In this document: positions 21,427 to 33,400 of the stretch, piece by piece
Numbering within the stretch: the first letter of the stretch is position 1
How the letters are laid out: each line of letters opens with the position of its first letter
Source: Liolophura sinensis
Taxonomy: Eukaryota > Mollusca > Polyplacophora > Chitonida > Chitonidae
DNA: 64,000 nucleotides
Direction of reading: 5' to 3'
Assembly (NCBI RefSeq): GCF_032854445.1
Contig: NC_088302.1
Location: forward strand, 2,170,001-2,234,000
Translations under genes and position numbers: made by a program
The notes under the pieces: model-generated
What the model was told of the DNA's origin: nothing
Seen by the model: the letters and a program-made list of their open reading frames with translations, nothing else
Database searches by the model: none

Positions 21427-24400
21427 GTAAGTATTGCTTTATTTCGCCCAGATTGATCCCTTATCATCACAACGTAAGTATGGCTTTATTTTGACACAAA
21501 GCGTCAAACGTAATTAGGCCTATCGCTTCAACGTGAAACAAAGTATCACAGTGTAAGCCTCTCTTTGCACTGGCACAAAGTAAGCATCGCTTAGCATTAC
21601 ACAAAGTATCACAAAGTAAGCATCGCTTAGCATTACACAAAGTATCACAAAGTAAGCACCGCTTAGCATTACACAAAGTAAGCATCGCTTAGCATTACAC
21701 AAAGTATCACAAAGCAAGCACCGCTTAGCATTACACAAAGTATCACAAAGTAAGCAGCGCTTAGCATTACACAAAGTATCACAAAGTAAGCAGCGCTTAG
21801 CATTACACAAAGTATCACAACGTAAGCGTGTTTTTAGTGATATAAGGCATTTGCACGGATGTAAAGCAGTGCACTGACATAACGTAAATATACATGGATA
21901 GCTTCACTCCGGAATCGGATCGCTTTGGTGGCCCAGTGGTTAGAGCGTCCGCCTCGAAGTCGGGATCAGGATCAAGTCGGGTTGGGTCATACCAAAGGCT
22001 TTAAATATGGCACTTACTGCTTGGCGCTCAGCACTGAGAGGTTAGAACAAGGAAACAGGACTGGTTGGCCCGGTGTCAGTATATCATGTGATTGGGTGGG
22101 GTGTCATGTCTCGTGTCTTCGGCTTTTCTCACACTTTTTCTCACAGCAAAATATCATTACCTAAGTATGGCTTCGCCCTGACCAACCCAATCTGCCAACA
22201 TAACGGTTGATTCAAATCAACACACAATTTTTATATATACCAGGCTTCGAACTGGCTCTACTGTCTCTCTACAGGAACTTCGTCAGACTTCGAACTGGCC
22301 CTACTGTCTTTCTAAATGAAGTTCTTGATATGATTTTCCGTATAAAAGTTCCACAAGATAAGCGGACCTAAAAATCAAATGTAAAATCAGTTTGATGTAG
22401 ACACCAAACTTCCGGCAGAATTCCCATCTATACATCCCGAAGTATAAGGGGTGTCCTGCTCATGAATCGAAGCCAGATAACAACGGAGGATTTCGTGCTG
22501 ACTGACAGATTTTAAACCCACGTTATCTATCACAACACAATGTGGCCGAGAGCGGCGCAGTGACCCCAAAACTTCTCCAGCTCATGCTGGCTTTCTCTAC
22601 GGCCATGCGTGAGAAGGTCTGTTAGCAACCTGCGGGTAATCGTGGGTTCCCCCCCCCCCCGGTTCTTCCCGGTTTACTCCCACCATGGTGTTGGCCGCCA
22701 ACATCGTAAAAACATTAATCAAATAAATAAAACAATAAATCTATCCCAAGAATAAACACAGCCACATAAACCAATTGTAATCTTTCCTTTCAGCTCCCTT
22801 TGAAAAAAGCCTGATCTGGAGTTCGAAAACCGAGGCCCTTCGTGATCCATTTCTAGCCTTTATCCCGGGAGATCCAGCTGATGTATCCAGAGATAATATT
22901 ACACGTGGTCGAATATCTTTTAACACAATCCTAGATCCTGAGGCCAACATTCACTCTGTGTGTTCAGATTATGCGGCAGGCGCGGTGTATTTTGCTGAAC
23001 TTTACACAAAAACTTTTTTCGAGATTAACATACATTCTCTGTCTACCAGAATCGTTCATCGAGGTGTTGGTGACTCCTTACAAATGACAGTTGACTGGTC
23101 GAGCAGAAACCTCTACTGGGTTGATGGATTATTCAGTTGGATCGCCGTAAAGTCGTTGAAAAAGGATGATCCTTTTGACTACAACGTCCTGGTGGAGCGC
23201 GACGTGGATTTTCCCTTAGGGATAGCCGTCGATCCACGGCGAGGGTAAGTTCAAGTTGTGTGCTTTTTGTCATGTTTATGATTCCTACAAATGCATTATT
23301 TTTGCAATTTGTTCATACCGTGCTTTATTTGTTATGTTACATCACATGTACTGTCGTTTGCTATTTTGGTCATACTTTACTTGTCATTGTTACATCACAT
23401 GGATTGTCGTTTGCTATATGGTCATGGCCCTACGTGTAAATGTTACTTCACACATTTTGTCGTTTGCTCAACAAATAAAGCTATCCAAAATGTGATATTG
23501 TCATTGATTATCACCCTATCAAACGTTTTGAGTTTGATCGACGTTTGAAGATATCGACTGGGATGTACAGTATATAGACATTATACTTTGTGAAAAAAGA
23601 GAACCTCCTAACAAGGAAGTAACCAGGGACAAAAAGACACGGGCAGTCTGCCAACCAACAACCCACAAAAGACAGTGGATTGCCCTGATACTGATTCAAC
23701 AATCTTCTTTTGCATAAATACCCCGTACAATTCTTGATCTCCAGAAAGAGCGAAAAATTCAGCCTGGCGTGTATGCGCGTCACAACTTCTGTGTGATAGT
23801 GGTAATACTCTAACCCTTCTCCAGGTAGGCGTGGCTTAAGCAATAGTCATGAATATTAATGAGTACGCCGTACAAGCAACGTCACTGGTTTTGTTCATGG
23901 TGGGAAAATTTAGACAGATGGAGCAAAGTATTTTAGCCGTTGACAGTTACGTCAATGACCATATTTTGACTGTGACAGTAATCATACCTGTCGTCAGCAC
24001 ACTGACTGAAGTTGATAATGCCATTTCACACCACGAGCAATCTACCACAACGAAGTTCATCCTGTATAAAGTGGAAAAATATTATTATGTTTTTTAAGCT
24101 AACTTCCATTCAGTGTGATTTCTACATGTAGGCCTATATAGCTCTGATGACAGGGTTTGTTAAATTCACTGTTGAATAAGTTGTTTTTTGATGTATACTT
24201 TTTAAAATTTAATTCGGTTGTTTTATTTGTATAGCTATCATACAGTTACTTTTGTACTTTAGGCCAGGAGGTCAGGTACTTGGTGAGAAGATGTTGCTTT
24301 AGGTCAGGGGGAGTGTCCGATACCTGATGAAGGCCGGTGGGTTTAGGTCAGGAGGCGTGTCAGGTACCTGGTAAAGGCTGGTGGCTTGACACCAGAAGTT

Positions 24401-27400
24401 GTGTCATTTACCTGATGAAGATCGATCGGTTTAGGTCAGGAGGTCTGTCAGGTTCCTGATGAAGGTCGGTGGCTTTAGGCCAGGAGGTATGTCTGGCACT
24501 TGATAAAGGCTGGTGGATTTAGGTCAGAGGGTAGGTCAGAGGGTAGGTCAGGTACCTTGTAAAGGCAAGTAGCTTTAGATCAGAAGGTGTGTCAAGTAGC
24601 TGATAAAATCGGTCGGTTTAGATCAGAAGATGTGTACCCGATAAACTTCAATGGCTTTAGAACAATTCGAACTTTTCGTAATTCGTGGGGGCCTCAATTC
24701 ATCGGGATATCGTAACCAGGTCCTTGTCCCGGAGCTCTTCCATTTCCAACAATACAATGCGATACCACACACAGAAACTCGAAAGTCTCTGCAACAGGCA
24801 GTCTGCAAGTTAGGCAGTCAATGAGAGAACAGTACCTTGCTGATGTGTCCACGGGTTTTAGGTAGTCAATGAGAAAAACGTTGCCTTGTTGTTGTGTCCA
24901 CGGGTGTTAGACAGTCAAAGAGAAAAACGTTGCTTTGTTGTTGTGTCCACGTGTGTTAGGCAGTCAATGACAGATCGTTGGCTTGCTGTTCTGTCCACGG
25001 GTTTTGGGCAGTCATTGAGGGAACGTTGCCTTTGCTGTTGTGTCCACGGGTGTTAGGCAGTCATTGAGAGAACGTTGCCTCGCTGTTGTGTCCGCAGGTG
25101 TTAGGCAGTCATTGAGAGAACGTTGCCTTGCTGTTGTGTCCACGGGTGTTAGGCAGTCATTGAGAGAACGTTGCCTTGCTGTTGTGTCCACGGGTGTTAG
25201 GCAGTCAATGAGAAAAACGTTGCCTGGCTGTTGTGTCCACGGGTGTTAGGCAGTCATTGAGAGAACGTTGCCTTGCTGTTGTGTCCACGGGTGTTAGGCA
25301 GTCAGTGAGAGAACGTTGACTTGCTACTGTGTTCACGGGTGTTAGGCAGTCATTGAGAAAACGTTGCCTTGCTGTTGTGTCCACGGGCATTTGGCAGTCA
25401 ATGAGAGAACGTTGACTTGCTACTGTGTCCACGGGTGTTAGGCAGTCATTGAGAAAACGTTGCCTCGCTGTTGTGTCCACGGGTGTTAGGCAGTCAATCG
25501 GAGACCGTTGACTTGCTGTTGTGTCCGCGGGTGTTAGGCAGTCATTGAGAGAACGTTGCCTCGCTGTTGTGTTCACGGGTGTTAGGCAGTCAATGAGAGA
25601 CCGTTGACTTGCTACTGTGTCCACGGGTGTTAGGCAGTCATTGAGAAAACTTTGCCTCGCTGTTGTGTCCACGGGTGTTAGGCAGTCATTGAGAGAACGT
25701 TGCCTCTCTGTTGTGTCCGCGGGTGTTAGGCAGTCATTGAGAGAACGTTGACTTGCTGTTGTGTCCACGGGTGTTAGGCAGTCATTGAGAGAACGTTGAC
25801 TTGCTGCTGTGTTCACAGGTGTTAGGCAGTCATTGAGAGAACGTTGACTTGCTACTGTGTTCACGGGTGTTAGGCAGTCATTGAGAAAACTTTGCCTTGC
25901 TGTTGTGTCCACGGATGCTAGGCAGTCATTGAGAGAACGTTGCCTTGCTGTTGTGTCCGCGGGTGTTAGACAGTCATTGAGAAAACGTTGCCTCGCTGTT
26001 GTGTCCACGGGTGTTAGGAAGTCAATGAGAGAACGTTGACTCGCTACTGTGTTCACGGGTGTTAGGCACTCATTGAGAGAACGTTGCCTCGCTGTTGTGT
26101 CCACGGGTGTTAGGCAGTCAATGAGAGAACGTTGACTTGCTACTGTGTCTACGGGTGTTAGGCAGTCATTGAGAGAACGTTGCCTTGCTGTTGTGTCCAC
26201 GGGTGTTAGGCAGTCAATGAGAGACCGTTGACTTGCTACTGTTTTCACGGGTGTTAGGCAGTCAATGAGAGAGCCTTGCGACGGGTGTTAGGCATTCAAT
26301 GAGAGAGCGTTGTGTTGCTGTTGTGTCCGCCGGTTTTAGGCATTCAGTGAGAGAAAGTTGCCTTGCTGTTGTGTCCACGGGTGTTAGGCAGTCAGTGAGT
26401 GACCGTTGACTTGCTGTTGTGTTCACGGGTTTTAGGCAGTCAATGAGAGAGCGTTGCCGTTGCTGTTGTGAATGTGAGAGAGGGGCATACAGTGTACAGA
26501 ACAAGCCCCCAGTACGGATGGCTAGTCCCTGTGAAATAAAAAAGTGACAACATCTTGCTACTGTCGTCTGTTATGGTTGCACCAAGCGCACCTTTATGCC
26601 TAATTTTGTTTTAGTGTACGCCCATTACGTCTATAAACCATTTTTATCCACTAGCAACACACTTTGTTCTATATGGGTCTGTTTGGAACATAAAATAACA
26701 CATATGAGGTTTCTTTTTTAGTTTAATAGCCCTATACATGCAAAATCAAAGCCTAGTAAATGTTTTTATCAATTATATGTTTAACTACTATAAATACCAC
26801 GTTCCCGTGTTATTTGAGGAATCATTGGCGCAAGTACTTGTTTTTGTGTTAGTGATTATGAAAGACAATAGCTCTGGTGGAAATTATCTGCAAGCTGCTG
26901 CTTGTTTTGTCAGCTGTACATCAGTGATTGATGCATGCGTTGCTAGTTTGTCTAGTAGTATCTCACACTATGTCAGATTTAGTGGATTGGACGCGATGTA
27001 GTAGAGAGTTAGGCTTGGGCGGGGAAGAACTACGGACTTTCACTGAAAATGAGCTCCAGCGAGCTATGTTTGACCGAAAGCAGGCTTAAGAATTTCGAGC
27101 GCCAGAAACGCGCCGAGAAACGGGATCTGAAGCGTTTGGATCTCGAGATCCTTGAAAACGTACAGCAGCCCAAGCTGCAGAAAACGTTCGTGGCAATACG
27201 GATCGCATGGGTCCTCAGCGTATCGGATTCCCTTCGAAGTTACCGGTGTTTACCGAAGTTACCGGTGTTTACCGAGGTTACCGGTGTTTGAAGAAAGTAA
27301 AGCCCGGTTAGATTCTTACCTAGAACGAATCAAGTGTTGTGCTGCAGCACAAAACTGAAAACGAAACCATTGGTCTACATATTTGGTCATTCTTCTTATT

Positions 27401-30400
27401 GGTAAGACTCTGGACGTTTACGTAAGGTTAAACCCTATCGGCGCCAAAAACTATGATAGATTGAAAGAGTCGTTGTTCAGGAAGTTTCTGAATACGGCTT
27501 CAGGAAAGGTTCTTTTCGGCTGGACCAGAACTTAACGAGACTCTGTCCCAATTTACCTTTCGATTAAAAACTGATCTACACCTATGTTTTGAACTTTTTG
27601 GTTGTGTCAATTATTTCAATAGCCTGCGTGGCTTGCTTGTAAAGGAAGAACTTATAAGCAAGGTCAACCGGGAATTATCCGTCTTTGTGCGTGAGGGGGG
27701 CCCAAAATCTATACCCGAGACTATACGACTTTCAGATACTTTCATGGATGCTCGAGGTGAGGTCATTTGTTTCTTCCCTGTAGCTCAAAAGGAGATGCTT
27801 CCAACACAAAAAAGTGAGGTTAGTTCGGATAAGAATACTAAATCGGCCATGTTGCTCATGGGTGCAAAACCGTCCACAGGATGCCAGGGCAAAACCTATT
27901 TACACTGCAATCTGCGATGCAGTCTCTGAAAATATTTGTCATATTTGTTCAATGTGTAATGGTTCATCTGAACTAGAATCTGATAGTACTGGTACTCAGT
28001 GGCTCTCGTCAAGACACAAATACTGACGCGTCTGATTTGCAGATTGAGCAAGGTTATTTTGGTGGTCAAAAGGTACGGGTGATGCGCAATACTAGTTGTA
28101 ATGGTGTCGTAGTTAACCGTTGTTTGGTCAAGGAAGAGCAACTGACTGGTAAAAGGAATAGGTACGTTATGATAGATCGGGCAGTACGCGTTGCGCCCAT
28201 CAATAGAATTTGTGTGCACACGCCAGTTCCAGTTACGATAGGTAACGTGCGTTAAGGATGTGTGAGTGAGAAGGAATCGCTGGATTCGGTATCTGATGTA
28301 TCCCCCAATCCAAAATTAGATAGTTAAGGGGAGACAACAGTTGCGATAGAGACATGTCGTGGTACGAACAATTTTAAGCCATTAGCTGTGCCAAGTACAA
28401 ATGTACTTGACGCAAATAATGAATCTATTGTTAGTAAGGTTAAGGCTGATGTTGCGCTCAAAAGGTGCCATCAGCTAGTACATGTGTGAGGCCAGAATAC
28501 GAGGCAAAGACACGGAGCTGTTTGGTTATTACAACCTTATACATACTGTGCACTTTTACACGTTAAAAGCTCTGGTTCAGCAGTCGTAAAGCAATTAGTA
28601 GTTCCTTCTGACATGCGTAGTGATGTTTTCAAGCTTGGTCACGATGTTGTAATAGCTTAGCACTTGGTGAGAAGATCATATTCCAGGAAATTTCTATTGG
28701 CCAGATACAGTATAACTTCTGATGTTGGCAGCATTTGTAAGTCCTGTAGTATCTGTCAGAAATCTATTTCACGTGATAAAATCCCTGAAGCCTCGGTTGA
28801 GAAAATGCCTCTTACTGACACACCGTTTTGGAGAGTTGATGTCGATATGATCGGACCTATCCAATCGAGAAATGAACGTGGATTTGGCAACCCGGTATCC
28901 TGAGGCGATACAGTTACCTAATATCCCATCTCAACGTGTTGCTGAAGCGATGCGGGCAGTTTTTTTTTCACGCTGGTATTCCACAAGAAATTCAGACCGA
29001 CAACGATAGTAATTTTAAATCGGACTGTTTTGCTGAATTTTGTATTCTGTTGTCGATTAAACAGTTGCGCACACCGCCATATCACACACCGTGCAACGGT
29101 CCGTTTGAACGATTCAGCTGTACAATGAAAGTTATGCTTCGTAAGCTCTGTACAGTACGCCCTGTTGTTTGAGATCGATATATCTAGCTATCGATAACGT
29201 TATATCTTTACTGCTTGCTTTGTTCGAGGTTCCACACCCTGAGAGGTTTTCTATTGGAGTTACTGTACGTTCGCAGTGTTCGCGGCCCTATTAGGATTTT
29301 GCGCGAACTCTGGACAAGGGATGTTCCTGATGAGTCTGTTCCCACCACGTGCGAACATGCCGTAAATAATACAAACTAGAAGAGATGAGAACGCTGGTTC
29401 ACAAAAATCTTAGAAGTGCGAAAATTTACCGTAAACCTGCTAAACGACAACTTAGCATTGATGATCCCTGCCCTTTTACCAAGTGATAATGACAACCATG
29501 TGATCATCTGGATATGTTGTAGCTACCTGTTCTGGATAGAAGTGGGCCGTGTACCGCTGGTGAAGCGAGCCCGCCTGGATGGGGATTCCCCACGTGTGTT
29601 AGCCGTGGGCGGTTTGTACCGCCCTCGAGGCTTGACCATTGACATTCAGACGGGCAAGATTTACTGGGTGGATCGAACTAAAAGAATCTGTGGAATATTG
29701 TGACAGTGACGGCAGCAACGTAACGTTCTGAGGAAAGTGAATTCTTTGAAATTCGACAGTATAGCATATTATGAGGTAGGTGTTTGACTGATTTTTTTGA
29801 CAATCTGGTTCAATCATTCGGTGGAATAGCTTATTATCAGGTAGGTGTTGTGATTTCTTAACAAACTGTTTTCTTTCATTTTTATTATTTATTTTATTGG
29901 TGTTTTTACGCCGTACTCAAGATTATTTTTCTTATACGGACGGCGGCCAGCATTATGGTGGGCGGAAACCGGGCACAGCCCGGGGGAAACTCACGACCAT
30001 CCGTAGGTTGGCTGCAGACCTTCCCACGTACGGCCGGAGAGGAAGCCAGCATGATCTGGGCTTAAACTCACAGCGACGATAATCTAGTTCAATGATTCGG
30101 CGGTACAGGATATTATCAGGTTGGTGTTTGCCTGATTTCTTGACAGTCTAGCTCAGTAATTCGGGCGGTATTGCATATAATCAGGTAAGGGTTTGATTCT
30201 TGGACAATATAGTTCAATCATTCGACAGTATAGCTTAATATCATATCGGATACAGGGTGAATCGTCCTGACTTAAAGCCTCAGTCAAGCCAGCTGGAGTT
30301 ACATTCAAACCTATGACGTCACTCACCAAGCACTCGTCAACGCTGTAATGTTCCAATTTAACATTAACATGATGGACGTTACGGTCTAATTTAACGGTTG

Positions 30401-33400
30401 CAGGACACCTGACCTAATGTCCACATCGTAGTTTAGTGCAGTCAGCTGCCCAAACCACTTCACCAAACTACAAAGTAGTATGGAACTGTGCCTAACACTA
30501 CATTTTAGCATTACAATAGCCTAAACAATGAAATGCATGTTTTTACTGTTGTCAGAATTTGCTGTTCGTAACTGACCAAGAGACCAACAAAGTGATTGTT
30601 TTCCGGGACGGCACGGGCGTTGCCCTGGCAACGTACGAGACCGAAGCAGAAACCCTAAGAGACATAACGGTGTATGCTCCGGAAAACCAACCCTCTGTAC
30701 CAGGTAAGCTAAGAATTCTGTACCAAGAAATATTAAAAAATCTCGCAATTTCGCGAGTTTCTCTTAATTTTCCAGAAGTGGGAATGTTTAGCGGTGTAAT
30801 TCTCCCCCAAAAATCACACGACCAATAAGCAAACATGCTCAAATTGCCCAACCTGCGATAAGGTATCCGTAAAAGCCTTGGCATTGGTTGACTATCAAAA
30901 TCTGGACTACCCTAGCTACGCCGGCAACTGGGAGGGGCACCTGACAATGTCACGGGGGCGTCACTCATAGTCTCATCAATATCTGGCAACTTGTATGGTT
31001 CATTACTCTCTCACAAAGAATTTCAACCTTTCACCAAGAAAAAAGCAAAAAAAAGTTTAGACAGCTTTCCTTTATTTTCATACCAAGCAACCACCCGTAC
31101 ACTAAAAATGGCCGGCTGTCAGCGAAAAAGGATTTTATACTCTAAAATACACGTGGTACCATCCATCCCGAAAGACGAATAGGGATGGCGATGGCGCCCT
31201 GATTCCATGTCATCCCTACTTCGTCTTTGTTAGATAATTCGGGTTCAGATCGAATCCAACGCGTTTCCACCAAAAGTGAGCAAGGGGGTCTCTCAAATGG
31301 AATCCCTCAACATATGTGCAGAGAGATTGCGCTGGATGACCCAGCTTAGGCTAACCTGTAACTGGGCCTCACTGGTTGCAGTACTGTGCCCAGTCGAGGG
31401 ATGTCACGGGTCTAATCCTTTGGCTAAAATTGCTTTTTCTAGCTACTCAGCCTTCTAATACTATAAAAGACGCATTTATATAAAAATTAAATATATTAAA
31501 TATTTATTTATTTATTTATTTGGTGATTTACGCCGTACTCAAACATATCTCACTTATACGACGGTGGGCAGCATTGCGGTGGGAGGAAACCAGGTTACAG
31601 ACCTATAAGAAATAAGTCAGATAAACTTGTAAAAAAGTTCAAGGGAAGGGCGATGTCTCAGGCTGGCTGTTTCCTGTTTGAGAATGTCGGAGCAAGCCAT
31701 TTGAATTCTCCCCGGGCGAAAATGAATACATCGGAGAATAACGCACTCACACATCAACAACCTCCCCAAACGTGGAATTCCATCACCTTTATCTCAGTAA
31801 TGACAGGCGTTTGTTTCGGATTGTAAATTTCATCCGTGTTTTATACCAAAGAAATATCAGTACAGGTATATGTTAATTTTATGTACATTTCAATTCTCTT
31901 TTCTGGTACACGAAAAAATTAATTATGTTAATAATCATTAATTTGCATAACGTAAATGTACATGTAGGATGCGTGTTAAGCTCGCCGAACCACAGTAGCC
32001 TATATGCCTTCTTTATATTTTGAAGCTTACTGTGAATACGTGCTTAAAAAATAACACTACAGCATGGTAAGTAAAGCTGCAGCTGCGACAATAGTATGGG
32101 AACTGGCAAGAACTCACACATAACCATTGTCACCTTGTGTCATTTATAGGGTTTCGTTATAATTAACCATGCAAATGCTTAAAATTATCTATCAGCACGC
32201 TCCCTATTACACAGAGTTAGATAACAAAAACACAGTGATGTTAAGTGCAATATGTATTAGATCTCCCTGGTCTGAAAATGCTATCTTATCCTCACATTTA
32301 AAAATGCCTGCCAAATGCGTACTACACTGAGCATAGAGACGTCATATGCATATATCGAACCGTATATGCAGTGAATGCGCTGCCTCGTCCAAAAACAATG
32401 GACAATTCCTTTTTTTTACTGCAGTGATCACAGCATATACGCAGTGAAAAATGAAGCCATCATTTCTTAATTAACACAAAAAGCAAGTCACAGTTATCAA
32501 GCCTCGGGAATCCTTAGTTTACGAGCGGAATCAAGGTTTATGCACGTATAAAATACAAAAGACATTTAATGCATTACGTTACTCTCCATTTCTTGTTTAA
32601 ACCTATTTCCCCTAGATCCTTGCAAGGCTAAAAACTGCGAACATTTCTGTGTGAGGTCTGGACGCTCTTCCGCAAGGTGTCTCTGCCAGAACGGATTTAC
32701 CTTATCTCCAGATGACGGCTCCTGTACAGGTGAGTCTGACAAGGTGCCATGTGTCTCTGCCAGAACGGATTTACCTTATCTCCAGATGACGGATCCTGTA
32801 CAGGTGAGTCTGACAAGGTGCCATGTGTCTCTGCCAGAACGGATTTACCTTATCTCCAGATGACGGCTCCTGTACAGGTGAGTCTGACAAGGTGCCATGT
32901 GTCTCTGCCAGAATGGATTTACCTTATCTCCAGATGACGGATCCTGTACAGGTGAGTCTGACAAGGTGCCATGTGTCTCTGCCAGAACGGATTTACCTTA
33001 TCTCCAGATGACGGCTCCTGTACAGGTGAGTCTGACAAGGTGCCATGTGTCTCTGCCAGAATGGATTTACCTTATCCCCAGATGACGGCTCCTGTACAGG
33101 TGAGTCTTACAAGGTGCCATGTGTCTCTGCCAGAACGGATTTACCTTATCTCCAGATTACGGATCCTGTACAGGTGAGTCTGACAAGGTGCCATGTGTCT
33201 CTGCCAGAATGGATTTACCTTATCCCCAGATGACGGATCCTGTACCAGAACGGATTTACCTTATCCCCAGATGATCTCTCTTGCACAGGTAAGCTTTACA
33301 ATGTGCCATGTGTCTCTGTCAGAACGGATTTACCTTATCCCCAGATAACCAAATTCTACAGGTGAGTCTTGCAAGACGCCGTATCTGTCTATCAGAACGG

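Larger units (their letters stand above)
23245..29522 (+). other. Intron 2 of the receptor gene
   Basis: This 6.3-kb intron holds a three-copy degenerate repeat near its donor (23,328-23,470), a degenerate 60-base repeat (24,240-24,650), a 48-bp minisatellite (24,790-26,475) and a gypsy remnant (27,020-29,515) that reaches the 3' splice site. Confidence 0.8.

Noticed and set aside
25205-26248. 347-codon minus-strand open frame
   Set aside because: It lies wholly in the 48-bp array; the frame is open because the unit is a multiple of three without stops. No start context, domain or splice partner.
32651-33233. Series of overlapping EGF-like frames as extra EGF domains
   Set aside because: They are copies of half an EGF exon in changing frames (74-bp period) with internal donors; they cannot encode consecutive EGF modules.
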